Assembly (NCBI GenBank): GCA_018371275.1 | Contig: JAHALF010000009.1 | Location: 21,467 to 85,466 of the forward strand | Length of the DNA stretch: 64,000 nt | DNA from: Clostridiales bacterium | GTDB lineage: Bacteria > Bacillota > Clostridia > Lachnospirales > CAG-274 | Direction: 5' to 3' | Shown: in pieces, positions 1-8,778 of the stretch | How the letters are laid out: each line of letters starts with the position of its first letter | How positions within the stretch are numbered: position 1 is the stretch's first letter | Notes under the pieces: model-generated | The model's input: the letters and a program-made list of their open reading frames with translations, nothing else | Told to the model about the DNA's origin: nothing | Databases searched by the model: none | Program-made: the position numbers and the translations under genes

Positions 1-1653
1 ATTGCAGATGTAGTTAATTTATATACTAATTCACAAGGTAAAATATTAGGTCAAAATGTATTACAGCCTTTAGACAACTACCTAGATAGTTTTACAAATG
101 AACCTCCAGCCCCTATTTATGGAAAACATTATTTTATAGATGTTTCAGGTGATAAATCACATCCATTATCGCCATTATTTTATAACATTAATTATATAGA
201 GCAAGTAGATGCTTTAAAAGTAAATGGTAAAACAGTATATCCAACAGACCTTTATAAAGAGGGTAAATGGACTTGGAGTACATTTGAAGATTACTTATCA
301 AAAATAGAAACTCATTTTGCTAATAGTCAAGCACCAGAAAGACCAGAAAAAAGAATAGATGCTTTTAGAACTAATTATACAGATACGCTTATTCAAGCGG
401 TTCATTCAGCAGGTGGTTCTGTTTATGGAAATGAAGGTTTAGGTATTGAAAGTCAACAAACTAAAGATGCAGTTGCATTTATTAAAAGGCTTGTTGATAA
501 AAAATTATTAGTTTCTGAGCTTTCACCAAATACAAGCAGTCCTATGTATGCAGCAGAAGCTGAACCATTTGAAAAAGGTGAGTCAGTATTTGTTAATCTT
601 GAAGACTGGAGAGCGGATTCTGCTTCTCAAAAGTTAAATGAAAGAGGAGAAAGCTTAGGCTTTGTACCTTTCCCAAGACCAGATAGTATGGCATTTGATG
701 ACCCAAATTACCGTCAAGTTAGAACAGGTGGAGAAAGTTGGGGAATTTTAAGAGGTGTGTCAGAGGAAAAAATTCCGTTGGCAATAAAAACTTATGAAAT
801 GTATTTTTCTGAATTAGAAAGATTACAACAAGAAGTTAATAGCGATAATGAAGCTTCTAAAGTTAAATTGAAAATAGATATTTATCATGATGTAATTGGT
901 GAAGATATGAAACAAATATATCTTGATAGTATAGAAAAAACAGAAGTTAATGAGTTTTCTAATATGACTAATAGCTATTGGCCATTTATGTCTATAGCTG
1001 GTGATTCTATTTATGGTATAGATGGTTCACCTTCTTATGAAACAGCTATTCAATCTAGAAAACATGAAATAACAGACAAAATAGCTGAAACAGAAAAATT
1101 ATTAAATACAACGGAGGCAAAAGATAATATTGCTCCAGTTATTAAACCTGTTGATGAAACTAAGCAGTATCAATTCCAAGTAGGTACAGATTTATCTACT
1201 ATTAATTGGTCAGAAGATTATACCGTTTCAGATAATATGGATAAAGAAATGGAAAAATCATCAATTCAATTTGATATGTCAGCAATAGATGTTAATAAAG
1301 CTGGATTATATAAAGGTGGCTTAATTGCTACTGCAAAAGATAGCGTGGGCAATGAAGGTAAACTTAAAATTGATGTTGTAATTTTTGACCCTAATAATAA
1401 AGTAGCACCAACATTAACTGTTAAACCAGAGTTTAGAAAAATTGCAGTAGATGAAGATACATCCGCAATAAATTGGGGAAATGACTTTGTTGATGTAGCA
1501 CAAGATGCTAGTGGTATAGATATTAAAAATAAAGTTACAGCAGATTTAAGTGAACTTGACACAACTACAGCAGGAACTTATAAAGTTATTTTAAAAGTAG
1601 TTGATTTTGCTGGAAATGAAACAACAAAAGAAATCAGTGTAGTTGTTGAATAA
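1..1653 (+). CDS. Extracellular sugar-binding protein with C-terminal Ig-like domains (5' end missing)
   Basis: The reading frame is open from base 1, so the N-terminus and signal sequence lie outside the window; 550 residues are visible. About residues 1-370 look like the second half of a family 1 extracellular solute-binding protein (Trp-rich substrate-lobe segments, a long helical region). Two similar beta-sandwich modules follow at about 375-465 and 466-550, each starting with an APxI/APxL stretch and ending with a GxY-x-G/V repeat, as in bacterial DUF5011/Cry22-type Ig-like domains. These usually act as wall or surface spacers. It is followed by a strong terminator, so it is separate from the transporter operon downstream, although the shared sugar-uptake theme suggests a linked function. 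The substrate cannot be read from the sequence. Confidence 0.75.
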   Translation: MADVVNLYTNSQGKILGQNVLQPLDNYLDSFTNEPPAPIYGKHYFIDVSGDKSHPLSPLFYNINYIEQVDALKVNGKTVYPTDLYKEGKWTWSTFEDYLSKIETHFANSQAPERPEKRIDAFRTNYTDTLIQAVHSAGGSVYGNEGLGIESQQTKDAVAFIKRLVDKKLLVSELSPNTSSPMYAAEAEPFEKGESVFVNLEDWRADSASQKLNERGESLGFVPFPRPDSMAFDDPNYRQVRTGGESWGILRGVSEEKIPLAIKTYEMYFSELERLQQEVNSDNEASKVKLKIDIYHDVIGEDMKQIYLDSIEKTEVNEFSNMTNSYWPFMSIAGDSIYGIDGSPSYETAIQSRKHEITDKIAETEKLLNTTEAKDNIAPVIKPVDETKQYQFQVGTDLSTINWSEDYTVSDNMDKEMEKSSIQFDMSAIDVNKAGLYKGGLIATAKDSVGNEGKLKIDVVIFDPNNKVAPTLTVKPEFRKIAVDEDTSAINWGNDFVDVAQDASGIDIKNKVTADLSELDTTTAGTYKVILKVVDFAGNETTKEISVVVE

Positions 1654-1700
1654 TTTTTATATATATTTATTTAATATAGAAATTATAAATAACATAAAAT

Positions 1701-1740
1701 ATATTATACCCATATAAATTGGGTATAATATATTTTTTAT
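1701..1740 (+). terminator. Rho-independent terminator
   Basis: A perfect 12-bp inverted repeat (1701-1712 with 1720-1731, core TACCCA/TGGGTA) is followed by a T-rich tract. It ends the partial binding-protein gene. Confidence 0.85.
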
Positions 1741-1879
1741 TAATTAAAATTATAGAAATACTTGTTTTAGATATAAAATATTTAAAAAATTAGTATTAAA
1801 TAAATTGTGAGATAAAACTTAAATATAACATTTAGTTATATTAAATATCTCAAAAATATATTTTAGGGGAGGTTAGGCT

Positions 1880-4774
1880 ATGAAAAAAAGCTTATATATT
1901 GGAATTGCATTAGTTACTATTATTGCTGTTTCATTAGGCTTTAATATATATAACTCGTCAAAATCAAGCCAAGGTATTTATATAAAAAATGTATCTGATA
2001 AAGTTCCTTTCTATGAAGAAAGTTATGCAACTTATCTTAAAGATAATGGTTTTAATGGTAAAATGTCTAACAAGGAAATAAACATAGATTTAGATAACTA
2101 TATAACTTCTGAACCGGATATTGTTAACTTAAATGGTAATGAAATAGAAACTAAAGAAAATGGAAAAGTAACTTGGGAATTTGAGGTAGAGGAAACAGGC
2201 TTTTATAATTTAGAAATAGGTTATGTTCCCCTTAAAGGAACTAATTCTAGTATTGAAAGAAAGTTATATATCGATGATAAAATACTTTTTGATGGACTGA
2301 ACCAATTAAGCTTTAATAGAAGCTGGATAAATGAAACAGATGAAATAGAAATAAAAAGAAATAATGAAGTTAGACCAAATACAATAGAAGATGTTTCTGA
2401 AAAGACTATATTAATTGAAGACTCCCAAAAGAGAGTTTCAGAACCATATAAGTTTTATTTAGAAAAAGGTGTACATACATTAAGTCTAGAGGCTGTAAAA
2501 GAGCCTATGAAAATTACAAAAATGACATTTAAATCTGAAGAGCAACCTATGACATATTCTCAATTTATTGAAAAAAATTCTAATGATTATCCAATATATA
2601 CAGGGCAGCCTATTGTTGGTCAAGCAGAAAGAGTAGATGGAGCCACAATTGGTATTTCCAAAAGCTCAAGAGGAATTTTGATGAATTCTAATTTTTCAAG
2701 CCCTAAGTTACAGCCATATCACCCATATAATACAAAATTTAATACAATAGGTGGAGATAGTTGGAAAGTACCTGGGGATAGTATAACTTGGGAAATAGAA
2801 GCACCAGAAAAAGGTCTTTACGAGATAGCTATTACAGCAAGACAAAGCTTAAATAGAGGTGGTATATCATACAGAAGACTAATGGTTAATGGTAAAGTTC
2901 CATTTCAAGAGGCTAATAATTTAGGATTTACATTTTCTAGTCAATTTCAAAACTATATTATAGGTGATGGTACAAATTCATATTTTATTCCACTTGAAAA
3001 AGGCATTAATACTATAACTTTAGAAACTGTTTTAGGTGAGTTTGATAAGGCTCAAACTGAAGTAGAGCAAAGTCTATTTGTATTAAATGATACATATAGA
3101 AAAATTATCCAACTTACAGGAACTGTTCCAGATCAATTTATTGATTATGAAATAGAGAAAAAGATACCTAATATAAAAGAAACTTTTCAAGAAGAGGCAG
3201 ATAGGTTAGGTAATTTACTTAATGAGGTTATACAAATAACAGGAGAAAAAGGGGAAAAAGTAATTATATTAGAAAAACTTTCTTATCAATTAAGTAATTT
3301 AGCAAAAGATCCTAATAAAGTTGTTAAGGAATTAGACCAGCTAAAAAGTAATATTTCATCATTAGGTTTATGGAATATGGAAATATCTTCTATGCCACTT
3401 GAGATAGATTATATTACACTAGGTGGAGAAAATATGAAGTTTGAAAGAACAAAACCTAATTTTGCAGAAAAAGTTTTGCACGAAAGTAAAAGATTTTTAG
3501 CTACTATATTTCTTGATGAAACATCTTTTTCAGAGGCTGATAAGGAGAGAAAAAATATTAAAGTTTGGATTAGCTCAGGTAGAGACCAAGCACAAGTATT
3601 AATGAATTTAATAGAAGAAAACTTTTCAGCTACTTCAGATGTAAACGTTCAATTAGAGCTTATACCAGAAAGTGTTATTATACCAGCCACATTAGCAGGT
3701 GAAGGACCAGATGTTGTTATTGGGTTAACAGAACAACAGGTTATGAATTTTACAATTCGTAATGCAGTTGTTGATTTATCAAAATTTCCAGATTTTCAAA
3801 ATGAATATGAAAAATATTATCCAAGTGCATTTGAAGGTGTAACTTATTTAGATGGTATTTATGGGATACCAGAGCAACAAACATTTATGATGATGTTTTA
3901 TAGAAAAGATATACTAGATGAACTTGGACTTTCAATACCAAAAACTTGGGAAGATGTTAAAGAAATAATACCAGTTTTACAAACAAATAATTATGATTTT
4001 TATTTACCAAGTGTATCAGTTGCTCCGACATTATATCCATCTTTAGTATACCAAAATGGCGGAGATATGTACTTAGGAAAAGGTAAATCTTATGGAATAG
4101 AAACAGGTCTTTTTGAAGAACCGGCAATGACAGCTTTTAAAGATTTAACACAATTTTTCACAAGTTATCAATTAGCTGTTTCAGCAGATTTTTCAAATAG
4201 ATTTAGAACTGGTGAAATGCCTATTGGTATTGCTCCTTATGTAACATATACTCAATTACAAGTTTTTGCATCAGAAATTAAAGGACTTTGGGACTTTGCA
4301 CCAATACCAGGTGTGTTAAAACCTAATGGAGAAATAGATAATACTTGTGTTACAGCTACAACACAATCATTAATTTTAAATTCGGCTAAAGATAAAGAAG
4401 CTGCTTGGGAGTTTGTAAAATGGTGGACTAGTGAACAAACTCAGCTTGAATATGCTACAACTATTGAATCTATAATTGGTACAGCAGCAAGATATCCAGC
4501 TGCAAATCCAGATGTAATAAAACAACTTCCTTGGACAAGAGAAGAAGTGAAATCTTTAGTATCACAATTAGAAAATACTAAAGGTGTACCAGAAGTGCCA
4601 GGAGCATATATGACAACTCGTATGGTTGATTATGCTTTTAAAAATGTTGTTACAGATGGTCAAAATCCTAGAGAAGCTTTATTTTTAAATTCTAAAACGA
4701 TAAATAAAGAATTAACTAAAAAACGTCAAGAATTTGGCTTATCAACCAAAAAAGAAATAGAGGAAAATAAATAA
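1880..4774 (+). CDS. Large sugar ABC transporter substrate-binding protein with N-terminal beta-sandwich repeats
   Basis: This 964-residue surface protein begins with a signal-anchor segment (about residues 5-24) but has no lipobox Cys. Residues about 75-225 and 290-420 are two related beta-sandwich modules (each with W-E-E-G-x-Y-x-L/I-x-I spacing and a 'VNG/IDD' strand), resembling carbohydrate-binding modules. Residues about 550-950 form a family 1 extracellular solute-binding protein domain (the segment after KVWISSGRDQ, then GPDVVIG and YGIPEQQTF). The RBS is GGGGAGG at 1864. It opens an eight-gene block running to 13357. The two-module-plus-SBP architecture is seen in Firmicutes oligosaccharide uptake loci; it probably captures an oligo- or polysaccharide outside the membrane. 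The substrate is unknown. Confidence 0.8.
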   Translation: MKKSLYIGIALVTIIAVSLGFNIYNSSKSSQGIYIKNVSDKVPFYEESYATYLKDNGFNGKMSNKEINIDLDNYITSEPDIVNLNGNEIETKENGKVTWEFEVEETGFYNLEIGYVPLKGTNSSIERKLYIDDKILFDGLNQLSFNRSWINETDEIEIKRNNEVRPNTIEDVSEKTILIEDSQKRVSEPYKFYLEKGVHTLSLEAVKEPMKITKMTFKSEEQPMTYSQFIEKNSNDYPIYTGQPIVGQAERVDGATIGISKSSRGILMNSNFSSPKLQPYHPYNTKFNTIGGDSWKVPGDSITWEIEAPEKGLYEIAITARQSLNRGGISYRRLMVNGKVPFQEANNLGFTFSSQFQNYIIGDGTNSYFIPLEKGINTITLETVLGEFDKAQTEVEQSLFVLNDTYRKIIQLTGTVPDQFIDYEIEKKIPNIKETFQEEADRLGNLLNEVIQITGEKGEKVIILEKLSYQLSNLAKDPNKVVKELDQLKSNISSLGLWNMEISSMPLEIDYITLGGENMKFERTKPNFAEKVLHESKRFLATIFLDETSFSEADKERKNIKVWISSGRDQAQVLMNLIEENFSATSDVNVQLELIPESVIIPATLAGEGPDVVIGLTEQQVMNFTIRNAVVDLSKFPDFQNEYEKYYPSAFEGVTYLDGIYGIPEQQTFMMMFYRKDILDELGLSIPKTWEDVKEIIPVLQTNNYDFYLPSVSVAPTLYPSLVYQNGGDMYLGKGKSYGIETGLFEEPAMTAFKDLTQFFTSYQLAVSADFSNRFRTGEMPIGIAPYVTYTQLQVFASEIKGLWDFAPIPGVLKPNGEIDNTCVTATTQSLILNSAKDKEAAWEFVKWWTSEQTQLEYATTIESIIGTAARYPAANPDVIKQLPWTREEVKSLVSQLENTKGVPEVPGAYMTTRMVDYAFKNVVTDGQNPREALFLNSKTINKELTKKRQEFGLSTKKEIEENK

Positions 4775-4792
4775 TGAATTAGGAGGGGTGAA

Positions 4793-5731
4793 ATGGAAAC
4801 TATAAATGAAAATAAAGAAGTAAAAAGTAAAAGAAATAAAAGATCTTTAAAAAGTACTTGGTTATTACACAAAGAAAAATATATATTACTTGCTCCTTTT
4901 ACAGTTATATTTTTAATTTTTAATTTATTTCCAGTTCTTGTTGCTATTGCATTAAGCTTTACATCTTTTAATATGTTAGAAGCACCAGATTTTATAGGTC
5001 TTGCAAATTATATAAAATTGTTAGCCTATGATGATGTATTTTTAATTGCAGTAAAGAATACACTTTTATTAGCATTTATTACAGGACCAGTTAGTTATTT
5101 AATGTGCTTTATATTTGCTTGGCTTATTAATGAGTTGCCAGCAAAACCAAGAGCATTTTTAACACTTATATTTTATGCACCATCTATATCAGGTAACGTT
5201 TATTTAATTTGGAAAATAATATTTTCATCAGATATGTATGGTTTTGTTAATGCTTGGCTTATTAAACTTGGTATTATAACACAACCTATATTATGGTTTG
5301 AAAAGGCAGAATATATTTTACCTATTTTAATTATAGTACAGTTATGGTTAAGTTTGGGTGTTAGTTTTCTTGCATTTATTGCAGGTCTTCAGACAGTTGA
5401 TAAATCGTTATATGAAGCAGGAGCTGTTGATGGTATAAAAAATAGATGGCAAGAACTTTGGTATATAACACTTCCTTCTATGAAACCACAACTTATGTTT
5501 GGAGCAGTTATGCAAATAACAAATTCACTTTCTATATCAGCTATATCGCTAGAATTAGTTGGTTTTCCTTCTGTTGATTATGCTGGTCATACAATTTTAA
5601 CTCATTTACACGATTATGGTAATATAAGATTTGAAATGGGATATGCAAGTGCTATTGCAACAATTCTTTTCTTTATAATGCTTATATCAAATATAATTGT
5701 TCAAAAAATATTAAGAAAGGTTGGTGATTAA
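4793..5731 (+). CDS. Carbohydrate ABC transporter permease, MalF type
   Basis: This 312-residue membrane protein has six predicted transmembrane segments and the cytoplasmic EAA loop at about residues 205-230 (YEAGAVDGIKNRWQELWYI, then LPSMKP), which docks onto an ATPase subunit. It starts at an ATG behind GGAGGGG, 18 bases after the binding-protein gene, and is followed after 2 bases by its partner permease. The MalF/UgpA-type position in the gene pair and the length fit the inner-membrane half of a CUT1 sugar importer. No ATPase gene accompanies it. Confidence 0.85.
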   Translation: METINENKEVKSKRNKRSLKSTWLLHKEKYILLAPFTVIFLIFNLFPVLVAIALSFTSFNMLEAPDFIGLANYIKLLAYDDVFLIAVKNTLLLAFITGPVSYLMCFIFAWLINELPAKPRAFLTLIFYAPSISGNVYLIWKIIFSSDMYGFVNAWLIKLGIITQPILWFEKAEYILPILIIVQLWLSLGVSFLAFIAGLQTVDKSLYEAGAVDGIKNRWQELWYITLPSMKPQLMFGAVMQITNSLSISAISLELVGFPSVDYAGHTILTHLHDYGNIRFEMGYASAIATILFFIMLISNIIVQKILRKVGD

Positions 5732-5733
5732 GG

Positions 5734-6636
5734 TTGAATATTATAAAGACAGTTAAAAGAAAACTAGTTAGTAGAAAATTTAAAAGAAGAAATAGAAGTA
5801 TATTTGGAGATTTAAGCTTAACAATTTTATTAGGTTTTTTTGCATTATTTAGCGCATATCCTTTAGTTTATACTATAAATAATGCTTTTAAACCACTTAG
5901 CGAAATATTTTTATTTCCACCAAGAATTTTTGTTCAAAATCCTACGTTAGATAACTTTTTTGATTTATCTTCTATTATAGGTAACTCTTGGATACCATTT
6001 TCTATATACATTTTTAATACATTATTAATAACATTTTTAGGTACAGCTGGAACAGTTTTACTTAGCACAATGGCAGCTTATCCTTTAGCTAAATATACAT
6101 TCCCAGGCTCTAAAGTAATGTCTAATTTAATAGTATATGCACTTATGTTTAATAGTACTGTTATAAGTATACCAAACTATATAATTATGAGTAAACTTGG
6201 TATGATTGACACATATTGGGCAGTATTATTACCAGTTATTGGTTCTACACTTGGCTTATACCTTATGAAAAACTTTATAGTACAAATACCAACTTCATTA
6301 ATAGAGGCAGCTAAAATTGATGGAGCATCAGAATATAGGATATTTTCTACTATAATAATACCTCTTTGTAAACCAGCTTGGATTACATTATGTATATTAT
6401 CATTTCAAACTTTATGGGGAACAACAGGTGGAAACTTTTTATATTCAGAAAAGTTAAAACCAATAAGCTATGCTCTTTCTCAAATAGTTGGAGCTGGAAC
6501 AGTTGGTGGCTCGGTTGCTAGAACAGGTGTTGCTTCTGCTGTATCACTTATTATGCTAATTGTTCCAGTTACAGTATTTATTATATCTCAAAGTAATGTG
6601 CTTGAAACAATGGCAAGTTCTGGTATGAAAGATTAA
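5734..6636 (+). CDS. Carbohydrate ABC transporter permease, MalG type
   Basis: This 300-residue permease starts at TTG with GGTTGGTGAT as RBS, 2 bases behind the MalF-type partner. The EAA loop is clear at about residues 188-212 (IEAAKIDGASEYRIFSTII, then IPL). The protein ends in the family's typical short hydrophilic tail. It is expected to form a heterodimer with the preceding permease to import the ligand delivered by the 964-residue binding protein. Confidence 0.85.
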   Translation: MNIIKTVKRKLVSRKFKRRNRSIFGDLSLTILLGFFALFSAYPLVYTINNAFKPLSEIFLFPPRIFVQNPTLDNFFDLSSIIGNSWIPFSIYIFNTLLITFLGTAGTVLLSTMAAYPLAKYTFPGSKVMSNLIVYALMFNSTVISIPNYIIMSKLGMIDTYWAVLLPVIGSTLGLYLMKNFIVQIPTSLIEAAKIDGASEYRIFSTIIIPLCKPAWITLCILSFQTLWGTTGGNFLYSEKLKPISYALSQIVGAGTVGGSVARTGVASAVSLIMLIVPVTVFIISQSNVLETMASSGMKD

Positions 6637-6653
6637 TAAAGGGGTGATATAAT

Positions 6654-8147
6654 TTGATAAAGAAAAATTTAATAGTATATATATTTATCACCATTTTAAT
6701 TTTTCCTAATATTGTATTTGCTCAAAATACAATAGATACAACATATAATTATAATTGGTGGGGAAATGCAATTGAAAATATACCATTTTTTGAGTTATAT
6801 GATACCATAGACGTTGATAATATGGATGGTATAAAAATTTCAGGAATGGATGATGTTAATGTTAAAAATGGTAGAATATACATTGTAGATTCAACAGAAT
6901 CAAGAATAAATATTTTTAATAGTAAAGATTTTAAGCTTATAACAAGTCTTAAAAATATACGTAATAGAGAAGGTAAAATAGCTACTGATGAAAAAACAGG
7001 ACAACAAATTTTATTAAAAAATCCAGAAGGTATATTTGTTCATTCACAAAATGAAGAAATTTATATTGCAGATACAGGAAATGAAAGAATTGTTGTTATA
7101 GATGAAAAAGATTTTAGCTTTAAAAGAACAATAACAAAACCATCTAATATGGTTGGTCAAACAAATTTTAAACCTTCAAAAATTGTAGTAGATAAATTGA
7201 ATAGAATTTATGTAGTTGTACAGTCTGGTTTTGAAGGCATTATTGAGCTTACTGGTGATGGAGATTTTAAAAGATATTTTGGTGTTAATAAGCCAAAAGT
7301 TAATTTAGTAGATTATTTTTGGAGACAGTATGCTTCAGAAGAGCAAAAGGCTAAAATGACAAAAATTTTAGCACCTTCATTTAATAATATTGATATAGAT
7401 TCTGAAGGGTTTATATATGCAACAACTTTTGATGCTAGTGCAACAGATAAAGTTTTTAGACTAAATCCTAAAGGTGAAAATATTTTAAGAGAAGAAGGAT
7501 ATTTTCCAGTTATAGGTGATCTTGATTTAGAAGATATTAAAAACTCTATAAAGCCACCAGAAAGTCAATTTGTTGATATAGCGCTTACAGATTATGGAAC
7601 TTATGCTCTTTTAGATAAAAATAATGGTCGTATTTTTATATATAATTTTGACGGCGAGCTTTTAAATATATTTGGACAAAAAGGTTTTATGAAAGGTGAA
7701 TTTAGTGAACCTACATCAATAGCTTGGCTAGATGATAATCTTATTATTACAGATAAGCAAATGAAGTGTGCCTATATATTTAAACCTACTACTATTGGTA
7801 AATTGATGTTACAATCTAGTGAAGCTTATTATAATGGTGAGTGGGATAAGTCAACAGAGCTTTTAAAAGAAGCTGTAAAATTAAATAGTAATTTAGAAAT
7901 AGCTTATAATAGTATTGGGAAATCATACCTTATGGAAGATGACTATGAAACAGCTATGTACTATTTTAACCTTAGTAAAAATAAAATTTATTATTCAAAA
8001 GCTTTTAATGGATACAGAAGTATTTGGATACAAGATAATTTTAATTGGATTTTTATACTTATGATTTTAGGAGTAGCAGGTGTAATATATTCTGAAATTA
8101 GATATTATAAAAAGAAAAAGAAAATAGGAGGTGAAGATGATGAGTAA
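6654..8147 (+). CDS. Membrane-anchored NHL-repeat protein with a TPR segment
   Basis: The 497-residue product has a signal peptide (residues 1-23, ending FAQ), a long beta-propeller-like region at about 45-375 with repeated 'GxIYIVD', 'EIYIADTGNERI', 'RIYVV' and 'IFIYNFDGE' strands typical of NHL repeats, a TPR-like helical pair at about 385-440, a transmembrane segment near 460-480 and a Lys-rich tail. The start is TTG behind AAGGGGTG. The propeller should lie outside the cell, held by the C-terminal helix. In this setting it may bind polysaccharide or organise the transporter. That is inferred from its neighbours; no enzyme motif is visible. Confidence 0.7.
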   Translation: MIKKNLIVYIFITILIFPNIVFAQNTIDTTYNYNWWGNAIENIPFFELYDTIDVDNMDGIKISGMDDVNVKNGRIYIVDSTESRINIFNSKDFKLITSLKNIRNREGKIATDEKTGQQILLKNPEGIFVHSQNEEIYIADTGNERIVVIDEKDFSFKRTITKPSNMVGQTNFKPSKIVVDKLNRIYVVVQSGFEGIIELTGDGDFKRYFGVNKPKVNLVDYFWRQYASEEQKAKMTKILAPSFNNIDIDSEGFIYATTFDASATDKVFRLNPKGENILREEGYFPVIGDLDLEDIKNSIKPPESQFVDIALTDYGTYALLDKNNGRIFIYNFDGELLNIFGQKGFMKGEFSEPTSIAWLDDNLIITDKQMKCAYIFKPTTIGKLMLQSSEAYYNGEWDKSTELLKEAVKLNSNLEIAYNSIGKSYLMEDDYETAMYYFNLSKNKIYYSKAFNGYRSIWIQDNFNWIFILMILGVAGVIYSEIRYYKKKKKIGGEDDE

Positions 8148-8778
8148 ATTTTATAATGATTTTAAATACTTAACTTATGCTATTTTCCACCCATTTGATG
8201 CTTTTTATGAAATTAAGTGGCGTAAAAAGGGCAATATGTTATTAGCTACAATTTTATTATTACTTTATGGCATAACAAAAGTTTTATGTGATAATTATAA
8301 TGGATTTATAGTAAATGATGTTTTATTATTTAAGGAAAATAGTTTAATAACTATACTTATAACTATTGCACCATTAATGCTATTTGTTATTAGCAATTGG
8401 AGTGTTTCTACACTTTATAATGGTAAAGCAAAAGTAAAAGATTTATATTTACTTATTTGTTATTCAATCTTTCCTATTATAGTATTAAATTTATTAAGTA
8501 TACCTTTATCTAATATAATAATTATGGAAGAAGTTCCACTATATTTGTCTTTTAAAATTTTAGGGGTAGTATGGTTTTGTTTCTTAATGTTTACAGGGCT
8601 TATAACAATACAAGAATTTACAATACAAGAGAATATAATGACCCTTTTAGCAACTCTTGTTTCAGCAATAGCAATAATATTTTTATTAGGTCTATATTTT
8701 TTTCTTATGGAGCAGGTGGTATCATTTGTTATAACAATTATTAAAGAGATAGTTACAATGGGAGGGATAGGAATATGA
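8140..8778 (+). CDS. Yip1-family integral membrane protein
   Basis: A 212-residue protein with five hydrophobic segments and the N-terminal 'HPFDAFYEIKW' motif typical of bacterial Yip1-family proteins found beside sugar transporters. A GTG at 8131 lies directly on the AGGAGG and is too close to be the start; ATG 8137 or 8140 gives normal spacing, and I chose 8140. It overlaps the end of the NHL gene, and the following gene overlaps its own stop, implying translational coupling. The function is unknown. Confidence 0.65.
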   Translation: MSKFYNDFKYLTYAIFHPFDAFYEIKWRKKGNMLLATILLLLYGITKVLCDNYNGFIVNDVLLFKENSLITILITIAPLMLFVISNWSVSTLYNGKAKVKDLYLLICYSIFPIIVLNLLSIPLSNIIIMEEVPLYLSFKILGVVWFCFLMFTGLITIQEFTIQENIMTLLATLVSAIAIIFLLGLYFFLMEQVVSFVITIIKEIVTMGGIGI